Source of the DNA: Ptiloglossa arizonensis
Lineage: Eukaryota; Arthropoda; Insecta; Hymenoptera; Colletidae
Reading direction: 5' to 3'
Length of the DNA stretch: 64,000 bases
Assembly (NCBI RefSeq): GCF_051014685.1
Contig: NW_027478385.1
Span: forward strand, 9,548,001-9,612,000
Shown here: positions 25,657-37,871 of the stretch, one piece after another
Numbering within the stretch: the first letter of the stretch is position 1
Layout: each line of letters opens with the position of its first letter
Translations under genes and position numbers: made by a program
The notes under the pieces: generated by a model
Told to the model about the DNA's origin: nothing
Seen by the model: only the letters and a program-made list of their open reading frames with translations
The model's database searches: none

Positions 25657-25833
25657 TACACATACCGTTGTAATCGGGCGAGTTTCTACTTTCAGACGCA
25701 ACAGGAATTTTTGGGTTAGGTCAATCCGTTCGCGAGATATGGGAGTTTGAAGCCAAGAAATGGTTGAGAAGGCAAAAAATTTTTCGCAATTCTGCTGCTC
25801 TAAACGCTTAACCAGAATGGCCTAGGGAAAAAA
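25657..25833 (+). repeat. Representative near-consensus monomer
   Basis: This 177-bp copy is close to the consensus and can serve as reference. It has the A6T5 tract, TCGCGA and CCTAGG palindromes and the common box variant. It contains 8 CpGs, close to the number expected from its C and G content. Variation across the array is concentrated at a few fixed sites: positions 11-14 (gttg, gctg or tttg), 23 (C or T), 41 (C or T), 44-47 (aaca, aata or agta), 96-99 (gcca, gcta, tcca), 105-108, and 129-134. Monomer classes are combinations of these variants. Confidence 0.95.
25728..25744 (+). promoter_or_regulatory. CENP-B-box-like motif, common form (one example of several hundred)
   Basis: The 17-mer GTTCGCGAGATATGGGA occupies monomer positions 72-88. 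The minimal CENP-B recognition pattern is NTTCGNNNNANNCGGGN. This site matches eight of nine fixed bases (TTCG, A, GGG); the only mismatch is T for C at box position 13. The same word recurs at the same monomer position in most copies across the window. Whether a CENP-B-like or other pogo/Tigger-derived protein binds it cannot be known from sequence. The motif could also be an unrelated conserved stretch containing the TCGCGA palindrome. Confidence 0.6.
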
Positions 25834-26187
25834 TACACGTACCGCTGTAATCGGGCGAGTTTCTACTTTCAGATGCAATAGGAATTTTTGGGTTAGGTCA
25901 ATCCGTTCGCGAGATATGGGAGTTTGAAGCCAAGAAATGGTTGAGATGGCAAAAAATTTTTCGTAATTCTGCTGCTCCAAACGCTTAACCAGAATGGCCT
26001 AGGGAAAAAATACACATACCGCTGTAATCGGGTGAGATTCTACTTTCAGATGCAGTAGGAATTTTTGGGTTAGGTCAATCCGTTCGCGAGATATGGGAGT
26101 TTGAAGCCAAGAAATGGTTGAGAAGGCAAAAAATTTTTCGCAATTCTGCTGCTCTAAACGCTTAACCAGAATGGCCTAGGGAAAAAA
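25834..26187 (+). repeat. 354-bp dimer, copy 1, inside a five-monomer insertion
   Basis: The first monomer starts TACACGTACCGCTG and has TTTTTCGTAATTC. The second has GGTGAGATTC. The next 354 bp repeat this pair. Together with 25,657-25,833 it forms an 885-bp (5 x 177) insertion relative to the 10-kb copy. Confidence 0.9.
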
Positions 26188-26541
26188 TACACGTACCGCT
26201 GTAATCGGGCGAGTTTCTACTTTCAGATGCAATAGGAATTTTTGGGTTAGGTCAATCCGTTCGCGAGATATGGGAGTTTGAAGCCAAGAAATGGTTGAGA
26301 AGGCAAAAAATTTTTCGTATTTCTGCTGCTCCAAACGCTTAACCAGAATGGCCTAGGGAAAAAATACACATACCGCTGTAATCGGGTGAGATTCTACTTT
26401 CAGATGCAGTAGGAATTTTTGGGTTAGGTCAATCCGTTCGCGAGATATGGGAGTTTGAAGCCAAGAAATGGTTGAGAAGGCAAAAAATTTTTCGCAATTC
26501 TGCTGCTCCAAACGCTTAACCAGAATGGCCTAGGGAAAAAA
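26188..26541 (+). repeat. 354-bp dimer, copy 2
   Basis: Same dimer as 25,834-26,187, differing at a few bases such as GAGAAGG for GAGATGG, CGTATTTC for CGTAATTC and CTCCAAAC for CTCTAAAC. Related single dimers occur at about 31,674, 36,097, 53,088, 55,914 and 61,399, always once, so the doubling is local. Confidence 0.9.
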
Positions 26542-27615
26542 TACACATACCGCTGTAATCGGGCGAGTTTCTACTTTCAGACGCAACAGGAATTTTTGGG
26601 TTAGGTCAATCCGTTCGCGAGATATGGGAGTTTGAATCCAAGAAATGTTTGAGAAGGCAAAAATTTTTCGCAATTCTGCTGCTCCAAACGCTTAACCAGA
26701 ATGGCCTAGGGAAAAAATACACATACCGCTGTAACCGGGCGAGTTTATACTTTCAGATGCAGTAGGAATTTTTGGGTTAGGTCAGTCCGTTCGCGAGATA
26801 TGGTAGTTTGAAGCTAAGAAATGGTTGAGAAGACAACAAATTTTTCGCACTTCTGCTGCTTCAAACGCTTAACCAGAATGGCCTAGTGAAAAAATGCACA
26901 TACCGTTGTAATCGGGCGTGTTTCTACTTTCAGACGCAATAGGAATTTCTGGGTTAGGTCAATCCGTTCGCGAGATATGGGAGTTTGAAGCCAAGAGATG
27001 GTTGAGAAGGCAAAAAAATTTTCGCAATCCTGCTGCTCCAAACGCTTAACCAGAATGGGCTAGGGAAAAAATACACATACCGTTGTAATCGGGCGAGTTT
27101 CTACTTTCAGATGCAACAGGAATTTTTGGGTTAGGTCTATCCGTTCGCGAGATATGGGAGTTTGAAGCCAAGAAATGCTTGAGAAGGCAAAAAATTTTTC
27201 GCAATTCTGCTGCTCAAAGCGCTTAACCAGAATGGGCTAGGGAAAAAATACACACACCGTTGTAATCGGGCGAGTTTCTACTTTCAGATGCAATAGGAAT
27301 TTTTGGGCTAGGTCAATCCGTTCGCGAGATATGGGAGTTTGAAGCCAAGAAATGGTTGAGAAGGCAAAAAATTTTTCGCAATTCAGCTGCTCCAAACGCT
27401 TAACCAGAATGGCCTAGGGAAAAAATACACATACCGCTGTAATCGGGTGAGTTTATACTTTCAGATGCAGTAGGAATATTTGGGTCAGATCAATCCGTTC
27501 GCGAGATGTGGGCGTTTGAATCCAAGAAATGGTTGAGAAGGCAAACAATTTTTCGCAATTCTGCAGCTCCAAACGCTTAACCAGAATGGCCTAGGGAAAA
27601 AATACACATACCTTT

Positions 27616-30600
27616 GTAATCGGGCGAGTTTCTACTTTCAGACGCAACAGGAATTTTTGGGTTAAGTCAATCCGTTCGCGAGATATGGGAGTTTGAATCC
27701 AAGAAATGGTTGAGAAGGTAAAAATTTTTTCGCAATTCTGCTGCTCCAAACGCTTAACCTGAATGGCCTAGGGAAAAAATACACATACCGCTGTAATCGG
27801 GCGAGTTTATACTTTCAGATGCAGTAGGAATTTTTGGGTTAGATCAATCCGTTCGCGAGATATAGGAGTTTGAAGCCAAGAAATGGTTGAGAAGGCAAAC
27901 AATTTTTCGCAATTCTGCGGCTCCAAACTCTTAACCAGAATGGCCTAGGGAAAAAATACACATACCGTTGTAATCGGGCGAGTTTCTACTTTCAGACGCA
28001 GTAGGAATTTTTGGGTTAGGTCAATCCGTTCGCGAGATATGGGAATTTGAAGCCAAGAAATGGTTGAGAAGGCAAAAAATTTTTCGCAATTCTGCTGCTC
28101 CTAACGCTTAACCAGAATGGCCTAGGGAAAAAATACACATACCTTTGTAATCGGGCGAGTTTCTACTTTCAGACGCAACAGGAACTTTTGCGTTAGGTCA
28201 ATATGTTCGCGAGATATGGGAGTCTGAAGCCAAGAAATGGTTGGGAAGGCAAAAAATTTTCCGCAATTCTGCTGCTCCAAACGCTTAACCAGAATGGCCT
28301 AGGGAAAAAATTCACATACCGTTGTAATCGGGCGAGGTTCTACTTTCAGATGCAATAGGAACTTTTGGGCTAGGTCAATCCGTTCGCGAGATATGGGAGT
28401 TTGAATCCTCGAATTGGTTGAGAGGGCAAAAAATTGTTAGCAATTCTGCTGCTCCAAACGCTTAACCAGAATGGCCTAGGGAAAAAATACACATACCGTT
28501 GTAATCGGGTGAGTTTCTACTTTCAGATGCAGTAGGAATTTTTGGGTTAGGTCAATCCGTTCGCGAGATATGGGAGTTTGAAGCCAAGAAATGGTTGAGA
28601 AGGCAAAAAATTTTTAGCAATTCTGCTGCTCCAAACTCTTAACCAGAATGGCCTAGGGAAAAAATACACATACCGTTGTAATCGGGCGAGTTTCTACTTT
28701 CAGCTGCAGTAGGAATTTTTGGGTTAGGTCAATCCGTTCGCGAGATATGGGAGTTTGAAGCCAAGAAATGTTTGAGAAGGCAAAAATTTTTGGCAATTCT
28801 GCTGCTCCAAACGGTTAACCAGAATAGCCTAGGGAAAAAATACACATACCGTTGTAATCGGGCGAGTTTCTACTTTCAGACGCAATAGGAATTTTTGGGT
28901 TAGGTCAATCCGTACGCGAGATATGGGAGTTTGAAGCCAAGAAATGGTTGAGAAGGCAAAAAATTTTTCGCAATTCAGCTGCTCCAAACGCTTAACCAGA
29001 ATGGCCTAGGGAAAAAATACACATACCGCTGTAATCGGGTGAGTTTATACTTTCAGATGCAGTAGGAATATTTGGGTCAGATCAATCCGTTCGCGAGATG
29101 TGGGCGTTTGAATCCAAGAAATGGTTGAGAAGGCAAACAATTTTTCGCAATTCTGCAGCTCCAAACGCTTAACCAGAATGGCCTAGGGAAAAAATACACA
29201 TACCTTTGTAATCGGGCGAGTTTCTACTTTCAGACGCAACAGGAATTTTTGGGTTAAGTCAATCCGTTCGCGAGATATGGGAGTTTGAATCCAAGAAATG
29301 GTTGAGAAGGTAAAAATTTTTTCGCAATTCTGCTGCTCCAAACGCTTAACCTGAATGGCCTGGGGAAAAAATACACATACCGCTGTAATCGGGCGAGTTT
29401 ATACTTTCAGATGCAGTAGGAATTTTTGGGTTAGGTCAATCGGTTCGCGAGATATGGGAGTTTGAAGCTAAGAAGTGGTTGAGAAGACAACAAATTTTTC
29501 GCACTTCTGCTGCTCCAAACGCTTAACCAGAATGGCCTAGGGAAAAAATACACATACCGTTGTAATCGGGCGTATTTCTACTTTCAGACGCAATAGGAAT
29601 TTCTGGGATAGGTCAATCCGTTCGCGAGATATGGGAGTCTGAAGCCAAGAAATGGTAGAGAAGGCAAAAAATTTTTCCCAATTCTGCTGCTCCAAACGCT
29701 TATCCAGAATGGGATAGGGAAAAAATACACATACCGTTGTAATCGGGCGAGTTTCTACTATCAGACGCAGTAGGAATTTTTGGGTTAGATCAATCCGTTC
29801 GCGAGATATAGGAGTTTGAAGCCAAGAAATGGTTGAGAAGGCAAACAATTTTTCGCAATTCTGCTGCTCCAAACTCTTAACCAGAATGGCCTAGGGAAAA
29901 AATACACATACCGTTGTAATCGGGCGAGTTTCTACTTTCAGACGCAGTAGGAATTTTTGGGTTAGGTCAATCCGTTCGCGAGATATGGGAATTTGAAGCC
30001 AAGAAATGGTTGAGAAGGCAAAAAATTTTTCGCAATTCTGCTGCTCCTAACGCTTAACCAGAATGGCCTAGGGAAAAAATACACATACCTTTGTAATCGG
30101 GCGAGTTTCTACTTTCAGACGCAACAGGAACTTTTGCGTTAGGTCAATATGTTCGCGAGATATGGGAGTCTGAAGCCAAGAAATGGTTGGGAAGGCAAAA
30201 AATTTTCCGCAATTCTGCTGCTCCAAACGCTTAACCAGAATGGCCTAGGGAAAAAATTCACATACCGTTGTAATCGGGCGAGGTTCTACTTTCAGATGCA
30301 ATAGGAACTTTTGGGCTAGGTCAATCCGTTCGCGAGATATGGGAGTTTGAATCCTCGAATTGGTTGAGAGGGCAAAAAATTGTTAGCAATTCTGCTGCTC
30401 CAAACGCTTAACCAGAATGGCCTAGGGAAAAAATACACATACCGTTGTAATCGGGTGAGTTTCTACTTTCAGATGCAGTAGGAATTTTTGGGTTAGGTCA
30501 ATCCGTTCGCGAGATATGGGAGTTTGAAGCCAAGAAATGGTTGAGAAGGCAAAAAATTTTTAGCAATTCTGCTGCTCCAAACTCTTAACCAGAATGGCCT

Positions 30601-32039
30601 AGGGAAAAAATACACATACCGTTGTAATCGGGCGAGTTTCTACTTTCAGACGCAGTAGGAATTTTTGGGTTAGGTCAATCCGTTCGCGAGATATGGGAAT
30701 TTGAAGCCAAGAAATGGTTGAGAAGGCAAAAAATTTTTCGCAATTCTGCTGCTCCTAACGCTTAACCAGAATGGCCTAGGGAAAAAATACACATACCGTT
30801 GTAATCGGGTGAGTTTCTACTTTCAGATGCAGTAGGAATTTTTGGGTTAGGTGAATCCGTTCGCGAGATATGGGAGTTTGAAGCCAAGAAATGGTTGAGA
30901 AGGCAAAAAATTTTTCGCAATTCTGCTGCTCAAAGCGCTTAACCAGAATGGGCTAGGGAAAAAATACACACACCGTTGTAATCGGGCGAGTTTCTACTTT
31001 CAGATGCAATAGGAATTTTTGGGTTAGGTTAATCCGTTCGCGAGATATGGGAGTCTGAAGCCAAAAAATGGTTGGGAAGGCAAAAAATTTTTCGCAATTC
31101 TGCTGCTCCAAACGCTTAACCAGAATGGCCTAGGGAAAAAATACACATACCGTTGTAATCGGGTGAGTTTCTACTTTCAGATGCAGTAGGAATTTTTGGG
31201 TTAGGTGAATCCGTTCGCGAGATATGGGAGTTTGAAGCCAAGAAATGGTTGAGAAGGCAAAAAATTTTTCGCAATTCTGCTGCTCCAAACGCTTAACCAG
31301 AATGGCCTAGGGAAAAAATACACATACCGTTGTAATCGGGCGAGTTTCTACTTTCAGACGCAACAGGAATATTTGGGTTAGGTCAATCCGTTCGCGAGAT
31401 ATGGGAGTTTGAAGCAAAGAAATGGTTGAGAAGACAACAAATTTTTCGCACTTCTGCTGCTCCAAACGCTTAACCAGAATGGCCTTGGGAAAAAATACAC
31501 ATACCGTTGTAATCGGGCGAGTTTCTACTTTCAGAAGCAACAGGAATTTTTGGGTTAGGTCAATCCGTTCGTGAGATATGGGAGTTTGAAGCCAAGAAAT
31601 GGTTGAGAAGGCAAAAAATTTTTCGCAATTCTGCTGCTCTAAACGCTTAACCAGAATGGCCTAGGGAAAAAATACACGTACCGCTGTAATCGGGCGAGTT
31701 TCTACTTTCAGATGCAATAGGAATTTTTGGGTTAGGTCAATCCGTTCGCGAGATATGGGAGTTTGAAGCCAAGAAATGGTTGAGAAGGCAAAAAATTTTT
31801 CGTAATTCTGCTGCTCCAAACGCTTAACCAGAATGGCCTAGGGAAAAAATACACATACCGCTGTAATCGGGTGAGATTCTACTTTCAGATGCAGTAGGAA
31901 TTTTTGGGTTAGGTCAATCCGTTCGCGAGATATGGGAGTTTGAAGCCAAGAAATGGTTGAGAAGGCAAAAAATTTTTCGCAATTCTGCTGCTCCAAACGC
32001 TTAACCAGAATGGCCTAGGGAAAAAATACACATACCGCT
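27616..32039 (+). repeat. 25-monomer tandem duplication, copy 1 (4,424 bp)
   Basis: Matches 32,040-36,463 at a shift of 4,424 bp, with no differences at the diagnostic sites I compared. It contains GATATAGGAG, AATATGTTCGCG, CCTCGAATTGG, M1/M2, ATATTTGGGTCAG and GGATAGG monomers. Older duplications lie inside it: about 27.33-27.77 against 28.92-29.36 kb (9 monomers, 1,592 bp) and about 27.84-28.67 against 29.78-30.62 kb (11 monomers, 1,946 bp). Confidence 0.92.
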
Positions 32040-35000
32040 GTAATCGGGCGAGTTTCTACTTTCAGACGCAACAGGAATTTTTGGGTTAAGTCAATCCGTT
32101 CGCGAGATATGGGAGTTTGAATCCAAGAAATGGTTGAGAAGGTAAAAATTTTTTCGCAATTCTGCTGCTCCAAACGCTTAACCTGAATGGCCTAGGGAAA
32201 AAATACACATACCGCTGTAATCGGGCGAGTTTATACTTTCAGATGCAGTAGGAATTTTTGGGTTAGATCAATCCGTTCGCGAGATATAGGAGTTTGAAGC
32301 CAAGAAATGGTTGAGAAGGCAAACAATTTTTCGCAATTCTGCGGCTCCAAACTCTTAACCAGAATGGCCTAGGGAAAAAATACACATACCGTTGTAATCG
32401 GGCGAGTTTCTACTTTCAGACGCAGTAGGAATTTTTGGGTTAGGTCAATCCGTTCGCGAGATATGGGAATTTGAAGCCAAGAAATGGTTGAGAAGGCAAA
32501 AAATTTTTCGCAATTCTGCTGCTCCTAACGCTTAACCAGAATGGCCTAGGGAAAAAATACACATACCTTTGTAATCGGGCGAGTTTCTACTTTCAGACGC
32601 AACAGGAACTTTTGCGTTAGGTCAATATGTTCGCGAGATATGGGAGTCTGAAGCCAAGAAATGGTTGGGAAGGCAAAAAATTTTCCGCAATTCTGCTGCT
32701 CCAAACGCTTAACCAGAATGGCCTAGGGAAAAAATTCACATACCGTTGTAATCGGGCGAGGTTCTACTTTCAGATGCAATAGGAACTTTTGGGCTAGGTC
32801 AATCCGTTCGCGAGATATGGGAGTTTGAATCCTCGAATTGGTTGAGAGGGCAAAAAATTGTTAGCAATTCTGCTGCTCCAAACGCTTAACCAGAATGGCC
32901 TAGGGAAAAAATACACATACCGTTGTAATCGGGTGAGTTTCTACTTTCAGATGCAGTAGGAATTTTTGGGTTAGGTCAATCCGTTCGCGAGATATGGGAG
33001 TTTGAAGCCAAGAAATGGTTGAGAAGGCAAAAAATTTTTAGCAATTCTGCTGCTCCAAACTCTTAACCAGAATGGCCTAGGGAAAAAATACACATACCGT
33101 TGTAATCGGGCGAGTTTCTACTTTCAGCTGCAGTAGGAATTTTTGGGTTAGGTCAATCCGTTCGCGAGATATGGGAGTTTGAAGCCAAGAAATGTTTGAG
33201 AAGGCAAAAATTTTTGGCAATTCTGCTGCTCCAAACGGTTAACCAGAATAGCCTAGGGAAAAAATACACATACCGTTGTAATCGGGCGAGTTTCTACTTT
33301 CAGACGCAATAGGAATTTTTGGGTTAGGTCAATCCGTACGCGAGATATGGGAGTTTGAAGCCAAGAAATGGTTGAGAAGGCAAAAAATTTTTCGCAATTC
33401 AGCTGCTCCAAACGCTTAACCAGAATGGCCTAGGGAAAAAATACACATACCGCTGTAATCGGGTGAGTTTATACTTTCAGATGCAGTAGGAATATTTGGG
33501 TCAGATCAATCCGTTCGCGAGATGTGGGCGTTTGAATCCAAGAAATGGTTGAGAAGGCAAACAATTTTTCGCAATTCTGCAGCTCCAAACGCTTAACCAG
33601 AATGGCCTAGGGAAAAAATACACATACCTTTGTAATCGGGCGAGTTTCTACTTTCAGACGCAACAGGAATTTTTGGGTTAAGTCAATCCGTTCGCGAGAT
33701 ATGGGAGTTTGAATCCAAGAAATGGTTGAGAAGGTAAAAATTTTTTCGCAATTCTGCTGCTCCAAACGCTTAACCTGAATGGCCTGGGGAAAAAATACAC
33801 ATACCGCTGTAATCGGGCGAGTTTATACTTTCAGATGCAGTAGGAATTTTTGGGTTAGGTCAATCGGTTCGCGAGATATGGGAGTTTGAAGCTAAGAAGT
33901 GGTTGAGAAGACAACAAATTTTTCGCACTTCTGCTGCTCCAAACGCTTAACCAGAATGGCCTAGGGAAAAAATACACATACCGTTGTAATCGGGCGTATT
34001 TCTACTTTCAGACGCAATAGGAATTTCTGGGATAGGTCAATCCGTTCGCGAGATATGGGAGTCTGAAGCCAAGAAATGGTAGAGAAGGCAAAAAATTTTT
34101 CCCAATTCTGCTGCTCCAAACGCTTATCCAGAATGGGATAGGGAAAAAATACACATACCGTTGTAATCGGGCGAGTTTCTACTATCAGACGCAGTAGGAA
34201 TTTTTGGGTTAGATCAATCCGTTCGCGAGATATAGGAGTTTGAAGCCAAGAAATGGTTGAGAAGGCAAACAATTTTTCGCAATTCTGCTGCTCCAAACTC
34301 TTAACCAGAATGGCCTAGGGAAAAAATACACATACCGTTGTAATCGGGCGAGTTTCTACTTTCAGACGCAGTAGGAATTTTTGGGTTAGGTCAATCCGTT
34401 CGCGAGATATGGGAATTTGAAGCCAAGAAATGGTTGAGAAGGCAAAAAATTTTTCGCAATTCTGCTGCTCCTAACGCTTAACCAGAATGGCCTAGGGAAA
34501 AAATACACATACCTTTGTAATCGGGCGAGTTTCTACTTTCAGACGCAACAGGAACTTTTGCGTTAGGTCAATATGTTCGCGAGATATGGGAGTCTGAAGC
34601 CAAGAAATGGTTGGGAAGGCAAAAAATTTTCCGCAATTCTGCTGCTCCAAACGCTTAACCAGAATGGCCTAGGGAAAAAATTCACATACCGTTGTAATCG
34701 GGCGAGGTTCTACTTTCAGATGCAATAGGAACTTTTGGGCTAGGTCAATCCGTTCGCGAGATATGGGAGTTTGAATCCTCGAATTGGTTGAGAGGGCAAA
34801 AAATTGTTAGCAATTCTGCTGCTCCAAACGCTTAACCAGAATGGCCTAGGGAAAAAATACACATACCGTTGTAATCGGGTGAGTTTCTACTTTCAGATGC
34901 AGTAGGAATTTTTGGGTTAGGTCAATCCGTTCGCGAGATATGGGAGTTTGAAGCCAAGAAATGGTTGAGAAGGCAAAAAATTTTTAGCAATTCTGCTGCT

Positions 35001-36463
35001 CCAAACTCTTAACCAGAATGGCCTAGGGAAAAAATACACATACCGTTGTAATCGGGCGAGTTTCTACTTTCAGACGCAGTAGGAATTTTTGGGTTAGGTC
35101 AATCCGTTCGCGAGATATGGGAATTTGAAGCCAAGAAATGGTTGAGAAGGCAAAAAATTTTTCGCAATTCTGCTGCTCCTAACGCTTAACCAGAATGGCC
35201 TAGGGAAAAAATACACATACCGTTGTAATCGGGTGAGTTTCTACTTTCAGATGCAGTAGGAATTTTTGGGTTAGGTGAATCCGTTCGCGAGATATGGGAG
35301 TTTGAAGCCAAGAAATGGTTGAGAAGGCAAAAAATTTTTCGCAATTCTGCTGCTCAAAGCGCTTAACCAGAATGGGCTAGGGAAAAAATACACACACCGT
35401 TGTAATCGGGCGAGTTTCTACTTTCAGATGCAATAGGAATTTTTGGGTTAGGTTAATCCGTTCGCGAGATATGGGAGTCTGAAGCCAAAAAATGGTTGGG
35501 AAGGCAAAAAATTTTTCGCAATTCTGCTGCTCCAAACGCTTAACCAGAATGGCCTAGGGAAAAAATACACATACCGTTGTAATCGGGTGAGTTTCTACTT
35601 TCAGATGCAGTAGGAATTTTTGGGTTAGGTGAATCCGTTCGCGAGATATGGGAGTTTGAAGCCAAGAAATGGTTGAGAAGGCAAAAAATTTTTCGCAATT
35701 CTGCTGCTCCAAACGCTTAACCAGAATGGCCTAGGGAAAAAATACACATACCGTTGTAATCGGGCGAGTTTCTACTTTCAGACGCAACAGGAATATTTGG
35801 GTTAGGTCAATCCGTTCGCGAGATATGGGAGTTTGAAGCAAAGAAATGGTTGAGAAGACAACAAATTTTTCGCACTTCTGCTGCTCCAAACGCTTAACCA
35901 GAATGGCCTTGGGAAAAAATACACATACCGTTGTAATCGGGCGAGTTTCTACTTTCAGAAGCAACAGGAATTTTTGGGTTAGGTCAATCCGTTCGTGAGA
36001 TATGGGAGTTTGAAGCCAAGAAATGGTTGAGAAGGCAAAAAATTTTTCGCAATTCTGCTGCTCTAAACGCTTAACCAGAATGGCCTAGGGAAAAAATACA
36101 CGTACCGCTGTAATCGGGCGAGTTTCTACTTTCAGATGCAATAGGAATTTTTGGGTTAGGTCAATCCGTTCGCGAGATATGGGAGTTTGAAGCCAAGAAA
36201 TGGTTGAGAAGGCAAAAAATTTTTCGTAATTCTGCTGCTCCAAACGCTTAACCAGAATGGCCTAGGGAAAAAATACACATACCGCTGTAATCGGGTGAGA
36301 TTCTACTTTCAGATGCAGTAGGAATTTTTGGGTTAGGTCAATCCGTTCGCGAGATATGGGAGTTTGAAGCCAAGAAATGGTTGAGAAGGCAAAAAATTTT
36401 TCGCAATTCTGCTGCTCCAAACGCTTAACCAGAATGGCCTAGGGAAAAAATACACATACCGCT
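32040..36463 (+). repeat. 25-monomer tandem duplication, copy 2 (4,424 bp)
   Basis: Matches copy 1. The match extends to about 36,512, where GGGTTAGG replaces GGGTTAAG of copy 1 (32,088), so the crossover lies in an approximately 49-bp homology interval. Confidence 0.92.
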
Positions 36464-37871
36464 GTAATCGGGCGAGTTTCTACTTTCAGACGCAACAGGA
36501 ATTTTTGGGTTAGGTCAATCCGTTCGCGAGATATGGGAGTTTGAATCCAAGAAATGGTTGAGAAGGCAAAAATTTTTCGCAATTCTGCTGCTCCAAACGC
36601 TTAACCAGAATGGCCTAGGGAAAAAATACACATACCGCTGTAACCGGGCGAGTTTACACTTTCAGATGCAGTAGGAATTTTTGGGTTAGGTCAGTCCGTT
36701 CGCGAGATATGGTAGTTTGAAGCTAAGAAATGGTTGAGAAGACAACAAATTTTTCGCACTTCTGCTGCTTCAAACGCTTAACCAGAATGGCCTAGTGAAA
36801 AAATGCACATACCGTTGTAATCGGGCGTGTTTCTACTTTCAGACGCAATAGGAATTTCTGGGTTAGGTCAATCCGTTCGCGAGATATGGGAGTTTGAAGC
36901 CAAGAGATGGTTGAGAAGGCAAAAAAATTTTCGCAATCCTGCTGTTCCAAACGCTTAACCAGAATGGGCTAGGGAAAAAATACACATACCGTTGTAATCG
37001 GGCGAGTTTCTACTTTCAGATGCAACAGGAATTTTTGGGTTAGGTCTATCCGTTCGCGAGATATGGGAGTTTGAAACCAAGAAATGCTTGAGAAGGCAAA
37101 AAATTTTTCGCAATTCTGCTGCTCAAAGCGCTTAACCAGAATGGGCTAGGGAAAAAATACACACACCGTTGTAATCGGGCGAGTTTCTACTTTCAGATGC
37201 AATAGGAATTTTTGGGCTAGGTCAATCCGTTCGCGAGATATGGGAGTCTGAAGCCAAGAAATGGTTGGGAAGGCAAAAAATTTTTCGCAATTCTGCTGCT
37301 CCAAACGCTTAACCAGAATGGCCTAGGGAAAAAATACACATACCGTTGTAATCGGGTGAGTTTCTACTTTCAGATGCAGTAGGAATTTTTGGGTTAGGTC
37401 AATCCGTTCGCGAGATATGGGAGTTTGAAGCCAAGAAATGGTTGAGAAGGCAAAAAATTTTTAGCAATTCTGCTGCTCCAAACGCTTAACCAGAATGGCC
37501 TAGGGAAAAAATACACATACCGCTGTAATCGGGTGAGTTTCTACTTTCAGCTGCAGTAGGAATTTTTGGGTTAGGTCAATCCGTTCGCGAGATATGGGAG
37601 TTTGAAGCCAAGAAATGTTTGAGAAGGCAAAAATTTTTGGCAATTCTGCTGCTCCAAACGGTTAACCAGAATAGCCTACGGAAAAAATACACATACCGTT
37701 GTAATCGGGCGAGTTTCTACTTTCAGACGCAATAGGAATTTTTGGGTTAGGTCAATCCGTACGCGAGATATGGGAGTTTGAAGCCAAGAAATGGTTGAGA
37801 AGGCAAAAAATTTTTCGCAATTCTGCTGCTCCAAACGCTTAACCAGAATGGCCTAGGGAAAAAATACACAT
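36104..37871 (+). repeat. 10-monomer tandem duplication, copy 1 (1,768 bp)
   Basis: Matches 37,872-39,639 at a shift of 1,768 bp. Markers in order: TTTTTCGTAATTC, GGTGAGATTC, TGTAACCGGGCGAGTTTACAC, CAGTCCG with ATGGTAG, ATCCTGCTGTTCC, GAAACCAAG, CTGCAGTAGG, M1 with AGCCTACGG, and M2. Confidence 0.92.
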
